Assembly: GCA_003427395.1 (NCBI GenBank)
Contig: BFEA01000655.1
Location: 457,157 to 477,928 of the forward strand
DNA: 20,772 bases
Origin: Chara braunii
Lineage: Eukaryota > Streptophyta > Charophyceae > Charales > Characeae
Direction: 5' to 3'
Of this stretch, positions 16,196 to 20,772 are shown piece by piece (the stretch's first letter is position 1; every line of letters begins with the position of its first letter). The notes beneath the pieces were generated by a model. The model ran no database searches and was not told the origin of the DNA. It saw nothing but the letters and a program-made list of their open reading frames with translations. The position numbers and the translations under genes are program-made.

Positions 16196-16672
16196 GTATA
16201 GCCTGCCTCTTTTTTTCTTTGTTATAGAGTCCCTTTTTTCCTACTTTGTTGTACTCTTGGACTCTGTGGCTTTGTGGGCATTACATCGCCTTCAGCTGCG
16301 TTATTGGGAGGGAAGCTGGGGGGAAAAAGTGCCCCCCCCCCCCGACTAGAAAAGGGTTGTGGAACTGCTGAAGGGCATGTCCTGGCTCTGTTAGCAGGAC
16401 TCCGCTAATGATTGATATTAGGGAAGAGGGTTTCGCAGATTCAGGGAGCACGGCCTGAAAGTAATGTCCTTATGCAGTTAGTCATACATGGGCATCTTTT
16501 TCTTGTCGTGCGGAGACTTTTGTGACCTTGCTCAGGATTACCAATTTTAGAAACCGCCCCCTTGCCTCCCGAAAACCTGCCCTTACCATGAAAACCGGAG
16601 AAGTGCCCGATTGCTCAAGGGTGGCGTACCCAGTCGCATCGCTGTCTCATGTGGGGCCCAGATTGCATCTGC

Positions 16673-16982
16673 ATTTTTTTTTTTTTTTTAACCTACGCTA
16701 CATTCTTCTCTCAAATGTACCTCACACTACCAAACTATATGACTAAACCTGCAGAGAAGGAACTACAACCCAGGCATCAATCTAACCCCCAGGGCAAGCC
16801 TCTATCTAGCCCCCCCCCCCCAGCAAGGGATGGCAGGACCTACCAAGACCAACCAGGGGGGTCAAGCCAAATATCTTAGCTGGTGAACACCAAGCACACC
16901 ACAGGCAGCCGTGGGGAAATTGAACCCACGACCTCGTGAATGCCATTTGCGTGTGAAACCGTCTGAGCTAGGCCTCTGGCCC
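16673..16982 (-). mobile_element. tRNA-derived SINE with poly-A tail and 10-bp target duplication
   Basis: On the minus strand the element starts GGGCCAGAGGCCTAGCTC. It has an A-box-like TAGCTCAGACGG (16959-16970) and a B-box-like GGTTCAATTTCC (16915-16926), spaced about 32 bases as in tRNA genes; the B box sits in a T-arm-like stem-loop (CGTGGG..CCCACG). The body then loses tRNA character and ends in 16 A bases (T run 16674-16689 on the plus strand). GCAGATGCAA, read on the minus strand, flanks both sides (16663-16672 and 16983-16992). SINEs are transcribed by RNA polymerase III and mobilised by LINE enzymes. No acceptor stem is formed, so it is not a tRNA gene. Confidence 0.85.
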
Positions 16983-17216
16983 TTGCATCTGCCTGCCTTA
17001 TTTGCCCACCTCCTTACTTTATTTCTTTCCTCTTCTTTTCAGGAGACGAAGAATGTCTGACTCACTCTGAACCGGTTATTTGTGTAGGATTGCATCAGTA
17101 CTATTCTTTCTTTGTGAAGATATGGACAGAGGTATGGAGGCAACAAAGATTGAATGCTTTGCTGCTGCCTGTTTATTTGCCCGTTGTATGTTTCTGAGCC
17201 ATATTTCTCATTGTGG

Positions 17217-17378
17217 CATGCATGCAGCCGCAAGTTTCAGGGGTCGGCCTACCAGGGCAAATGGCTGGCGGCGCCAGCCAAAAGAAGGCCTGTGCCTGTT
17301 CGTTTTTTCTTTTTTTTTAAGGCGTGCAATGTGTTTTGAAGCTCGGCAAGGGAAGGGCCAAAAGTACTGGTGGTTTAA
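17217..17378 (-). repeat. Right arm of long inverted repeat
   Basis: On the minus strand it starts TTAA-ACCACCAGTACTTTTG and proceeds through the same landmarks as the left arm. It is longer because of an A/T-run expansion at 17303-17320. Confidence 0.75.
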
Positions 17379-17895
17379 AGGATACAGGCTTCCCCCCCCG
17401 AAACCGGATGGTGCCCCGCCCACTTGGCTTGTAGACTAAGGGGTGCTCGGCTTGTGGGTCCAGGTCCATATCTGAGGTGATGCAATTTCTCAGCTGCAGC
17501 AATCCTCAGGCAGATCCTGGGAACAGAGTTATATACCTGAGCTCATACTTGTTCAGTATTTAAAAACACAGTACTCCAGTGTTTCCAGGTCTGATGCTGG
17601 TTTATATTGCGGGTGAGGTCAGGTCAGCCTTCTGCAGCCAACTAATCTAGTGACCCTCAGTTGGTTCAAGTTGCGAATCAGTCCTGTTGACAGCTTGGCA
17701 GTGCGGACGCGGGTGAAAATGAAGGTTGGGCAAAATAGGCTCAGGCGTGCTGGCGTTTTCTTGTTGAAGTATTTTTTCCCTCTGTGCTCGCCTTCCTGTA
17801 GCTGGTTCATCCATGCTATCTGCATGCTCTCCGTGTCCCCCCTCCCCTTAAAACTCCGCTGCAGTGTCAACATCATCTTCCTTCCCTTGCCTTCA
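17379..17895. other. Unassigned stretch
   Basis: No gene or element recognised. Short open frames on both strands have no domain I can name. Confidence 0.35.
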
Positions 17896-18112
17896 GAGTG
17901 TTGGATACCTAATACGTATGTATAGGAGTAATGGTATGTAAACATTCGGAGTGTTGGATACCTAATACGTATGTATAGGAGGATTAATGGGATGTAAACA
18001 TTTGGAGTGTCGAATACCTAATACGTATGTATAGGAGTAGTAATGGGATGTAAACATTCGGAGTGTCGGATACCTAATACGTATGTATAGGAGTAGTAAT
18101 GGGATGTAAACA
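17896..18112. repeat. Minisatellite, 4 units of 53-56 bp
   Basis: Units start at 17896, 17949, 18005 and 18061 with GAGTGT[TC]G[GA]ATACCTAA and contain the palindrome ATACGTAT and the motif GTATAGGAG. They differ mainly by small indels after TATAGGAG. Neighbouring units are most alike toward the right end. Confidence 0.9.
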
Positions 18113-18459
18113 GGCCGTGTGCCTGTTAAAGAACGAGCCGGCAACTCGTTCACAGTGGCTTGGATAAAGGAAATTGATAATTATCCGCTGGCGCCACAAT
18201 GAAAAGTCTTTTAGAGATCTTTTTGGATCTGAACCCTGATTTTTGTGTGAGCGCTCATCCGTGCCCCCCCGCCCGCCCCCGCCCCCAGCTTCCTTGGGTG
18301 CAATGTAGTGTCAACATCTTCGTCTCTGTCTTGCTTTTGGACTCTTAGGATAGACACATATACGAGAAGGGATGTAACGAGGAGGCTGAAATGCAATTAG
18401 AAGGGTAAAGAGGACACCTCCAGCCTGGCTTAACGGGGAAAATTTGATGGCCAATGTTA

Positions 18460-18513
18460 ATAGCTAGACCTTTCTGCTAAGCTCAAGCGTAGTATCTGTT
18501 CTGATGAGTTTCA
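18460..18513 (+). pseudogene. U2 snRNA 5'-end fragment (retropseudogene)
   Basis: The stretch GCTAAGCTCAAGCGTAGTAT then CTGTTCTGATGAGTTT matches the first third of U2 snRNA in order, about 38 of 45 positions against the plant consensus as I recall it. The branch-point recognition sequence GTAGTA is intact (18489-18494). Similarity ends at 18513 and an A-rich stretch (AAAAGAAAAACAAAG) follows, as in a truncated retroposed copy. No target-site duplication was found. Confidence 0.75.
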
Positions 18514-18544
18514 AAAGAAAAACAAAGCGAAAAAGGAACTGAAG

Positions 18545-18720
18545 ATCACAGATGTCAAATTTGTACTCGCGGATACAGGTGCAGTGCAGTTGGCGCTGGC
18601 TCGTAAACTACCTGTTCAGTGGGGCCTATTGAGGTGAATCTGATCCTTGGCCGTCCCAGCCTCAATGTTCAGGCCTACCGACTTGCAGTGAGGAGGGGCG
18701 ACTACATCTCGTGTTCAATT
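18545..18720 (+). pseudogene. LTR-retrotransposon aspartic protease remnant
   Basis: The frame at 18551-18616 contains VLADTGA, with DTGA at 18572-18583 matching the D-[ST]-G-A catalytic motif of retropepsins. A second frame contains LILGRPSL at 18640-18663, matching the hydrophobic-LGRP[FWS]L motif near the end of Ty3/gypsy-type proteases. The motifs are only about 20 codons apart and in different frames, whereas the family usually has 50 or more residues between them, so an internal deletion and frameshift are inferred. No reverse transcriptase or LTR was recognised nearby. Confidence 0.45.
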
Positions 18721-18951
18721 TGCAATTTTGCACCCTTTTGGTTCTTGGTTTGCAGACATATTTCTAAAGTTTCCCCTGAGATGGTGGAACCTTCCCATGG
18801 TCTGTGATTTGGATAAAAAGGAGGTGAGAATAAAAAATAGGGAAAGTTGGGGCACTCGACCCTTGTGCACCCCCCCAATACCCCCCGTGTGCCTGGTGGG
18901 ACGAACCTGCTGAATCTTGCTGTGGCGTCCACGTTCACTGATGGCAGTTTT

Positions 18952-19055
18952 GCTACTGTCTTCACCAGAATAGAATGGAAAGCATGGTCATTATTCCTGT
19001 ATTGTGGCAAATTTTCAGTCCAGATACAGCGATCATGACCTTGCGCTCTGCCAGT
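18952..19055. mobile_element. Family 1 MITE, copy e
   Basis: CTACTGTCTTCACCAGAATA leads in, with TGGTCATTATTCC and then TTCAGTCCAGATACAGCGAT and CATGACC. The core orientation matches copy c. The right tip is lost. TA precedes the left tip, as in other copies. Confidence 0.6.
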
Positions 19056-19160
19056 GGGCCCTGGCGCTTCAGAATATTTCCTGACGCCACTTGGCCAGGT
19101 AATCTATTATGCCGTGTCCTCTTTGAATATCTTCTGTGAATAGGAACACGCCACGAGCGC

Positions 19161-19313
19161 GGTTCCACTAACAAAGAGGATTGGATTGAATGCCGGAATC
19201 TGGGCGTGTTTGTGGAGAGGTGCATGAAATCGAGATTGAACTGCTTTTCTGCATCTCTGCATATAATACGTCCAGATTCAGAGACTTCATCCAATCCTTT
19301 TTTGCTAGTGGGA
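19161..19313. mobile_element. MITE family 2, copy c
   Basis: GGTTCCACTAACAAAGAGG at the left is mirrored by CCTTTTTTGCTAGTGGGACC at the right, with inner arms CCGGAATCTGGGCGTG and ACGTCCAGATTCAGAG. This is the best preserved copy. GAGCGCGGTTCCACTA precedes it and recurs at 19326 and in similar form at 20008. Confidence 0.75.
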
Positions 19314-19325
19314 CCTCGCCCCAGG

Positions 19326-19346
19326 AGCGCGGTTCCACTAGCAGAT
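19326..19346 (+). mobile_element. Solo left-end fragment of family 2
   Basis: GAGCGCGGTTCCACTAGCAG repeats the left end of the preceding copy just after its right end; a related tip CGTTCCACTAGCACTAGG lies at 20010. The inner arm does not follow in either. Confidence 0.5.
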
Positions 19347-19737
19347 GAGTACGACTGAGTTATATCTGTGCAGCCTTTGGGTGACAGAATTTACAGAAAA
19401 CCGAAAAGGCAATTCGAAATATAAAATAACGAAAAAGTTCAAAAAATAAATCAAAAGAATGTCTTTTTATCCCTATCTGGCATGCTGTTTGGACAGGGAA
19501 AAAAAAGAAAAAAGAACCGGCAAATCTAGCCCTTTTTTTTTTTGGTGTGAAACACAGAAGTTTCTCCCTCTTTTTTTTTTTTTTTTTTTTTCCTTTGCAT
19601 GACATCTTTTGAAACTTTTTAAGATAGAATTTTCAGTATTCTACCTCACAGTTCTCGACCGTACTTATGGGGGCAGGAGAAAATGGTGAGGCCCAACACA
19701 AATAATAAAAAAAGGAACAAAAGAATCAAGCAATGCT

Positions 19738-19830
19738 GTCCTTCGGGACATCCGTTAAAATTGGAACGATGCAGAGAAGATTAGCATGGCCCCTGCGCAA
19801 GGATGGCATGCATAAATCGAGAAATGGTCC
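19738..19830 (+). ncRNA. U6 snRNA-like copy C (retrocopy with 17-bp target duplication)
   Basis: The best preserved copy overall: GTCCTTCGGGACATCCG, AGATTAGCATGGCCCCTGCG and ATCGAGAAATGGTCC are all present, and the 5' stem is perfect. The ACAGAGA box reads GCAGAGA. AAAAGAATCAAGCAATG lies at 19719-19735 and again at 19848-19864 after an A-rich tail, a clear target-site duplication. Two extra bases (CT) separate the left repeat from the U6 5' end. No promoter elements are visible upstream. Confidence 0.9.
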
Positions 19831-20046
19831 AAAAAAAACAAGAAAAAAAAAGAATCAAGCAATGGAGGGAGGTTCCCCTCTCTCCTGCAGCTTAGATTAC
19901 ACAAACAATAATCTGAAGCACAACGCCCACTGGGTGTTAGATGCGTCCACGTCCACGACCTTGCTGCGGTCACACGTGATTGCTGGTGATATTTAATTCC
20001 TTGCACGAGTGCCGTTCCACTAGCACTAGGATATTACTTAACTCTA

Positions 20047-20772
20047 CCTGTGCGGCAGGTGTGTGACTCACGTATAAAAATTACGAAAGCATTTGAAAAC
20101 TGGGAAAGAATGTGAAAGAAAAACAAAAAATTGGCTGTTTGTTGTTTTTGGGAAGCTTGCTGAAGTGGCTGTTTTTCTGGCGCATGCAGGCCGAGCCTAT
20201 CAAACACAACAACATGGCCCTTTCTTCAGAATGACTCAGTTTTAAGTGTTGTGTTCTGTTTTTTTTCTTGCCTTTCTTTCGAAATAGTACTTTGACTAGG
20301 TAAAGTAGTTGTAAATTAGGTAGTTATTGCCGCCATGTGGTCATACGCGAACTGAAATGGGCAGGCTTGACCGGGTTTCCGTCAAAATCTAGACTGTTTT
20401 CAGTGTATTGGTTTCCTTTTTTTTTTCAATTTCGACAACCCCCCTGGGTTTTCTGTTATAAAAAAAAAAGGAAAACCAAGAGTATTGTAGAAGCTTCTTG
20501 GAGAAGTATCTGACCTTTAGTGAACCGATATGGACAGGTGTTCTAGTAGGTTGGACGGACTATCTGTGCACTGCATCAAGCCACGACACAATTTAGACTG
20601 CCGAACACAGAAATTGGCGGGGCCCATGGAAAATCGTCCGTCCTGCTCGCACCTGCGTTCTGTGTGCATCATGTGCCCTCACCTACCTGATTTCACCTCT
20701 GCTTGCTGTCCCCTTCCTGCTCTCGCCTGCTTGTCGCTCTCACTTGCGTTCTGCTCTCACTTACGCGTGCTG
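20047..20772. other. Unassigned end of window
   Basis: No gene or named repeat recognised. Short homopolymers occur (T at 20422-20430, A at 20461-20469), and the last 90 bases repeat CTGCTCTC[AG]C[CT]TGC-like motifs loosely. Confidence 0.35.

Larger units (their letters stand above)
15339..17378. mobile_element. Larger element bounded by 145-165 bp inverted repeats with ACCACCAGTACTTTTG tips
   Basis: The left arm (15339-15484) and right arm (17217-17378) are inverted copies: ACCACCAGTACTTTTG, then a CCCTTCC-like stretch, AAAACAC-type sequence, CACAGGCCTTCTTTTGG, GGCCGAC and GCATGC in the same order. The right tip abuts TTAA; the left flank is TTCG. Between them lie a 55-bp tandem duplication, a diverged U6 copy and a SINE, but no transposase-like frame. 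It is either a nonautonomous DNA transposon enlarged by later insertions, or two separate small elements in opposite orientation. Confidence 0.5.

Noticed and set aside
16899-16982. A tRNA gene on the minus strand
   Set aside because: Only A- and B-box regions and a T-arm are tRNA-like. No acceptor stem pairs, and the unit continues into a SINE body with poly-A tail and target duplication.
17806-18330. Duplication of the region around GTGTCAACATC (17860 and 18311)
   Set aside because: Only an 11-mer and loose pyrimidine-rich similarity are shared, not enough to call a repeat.
1-20772. CRISPR arrays, bacterial operons or prophage
   Set aside because: Repeats here lack regular spacers of CRISPR type, no adjacent protein genes exist, and the U6, U2, SINE and LINE content is eukaryotic.

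Overview
The window looks like non-genic DNA from a large, repeat-rich eukaryotic nuclear genome of the green lineage. The best lineage clue is a set of U6 snRNA-like sequences with a plant-type 5' hairpin (GTCC-TTCG-GGAC) and the 3' end ATCGAGAAATGGTCC. A streptophyte alga or early land plant fits, but the sequence does not name a species. I see no complete protein-coding gene. The only plausible host coding sequence is one short candidate first exon (824-938) ending at a good splice donor. If it is real, much of what follows could be a very long intron.

Layout. 1-2000: CT/GA/GT/CA microsatellites around the candidate exon. 2500-2760: two palindromic TA-flanked MITEs. 3027-3306: a 3-unit tandem repeat. 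3427-4384: four copies of another foldback family, one a long near-perfect hairpin. 5193-5195: an N gap. 5242-5522: a foldback element. 5545-6075: a decayed GAT array. 6400-7270: more MITEs. 8018-8881: tandem blocks, one holding a clean MITE insertion next to an unoccupied homologous copy. 9745-9832: a poly-C tract. 10070-12433 (minus strand): a decayed non-LTR retrotransposon with reverse transcriptase palm, thumb and C-terminal zinc-finger region, an internal 146-bp duplication and an antisense U6 insertion. 13018-13657: a palindrome, tandem repeats and a MITE. 13695-14657 and 15339-17378: two larger elements with inverted ends. The second holds a tRNA-derived SINE and a diverged U6 copy. 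17896-18112: a 53-56 bp minisatellite. 18460-18720: a U2 snRNA fragment followed by a broken retropepsin remnant. 18952-20050: MITEs and a U6 retrocopy with a 17-bp target-site duplication.

How the parts relate. The pieces form one plausible story of LINE-type retrotransposition: an LINE relic, a SINE with poly-A tail and duplicated target, and snRNA copies (four U6, one U2), two of them with A-rich tails and clear target-site duplications. Beside this run at least four families of short inverted-repeat DNA elements. The most notable has the tip ACCACCAGTACC abutting TTAA on the outside, as piggyBac-type integration would leave, and one insertion can be compared with an empty site in this same window. 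No CRISPR array, tRNA gene, rRNA or bacterial operon structure was seen.
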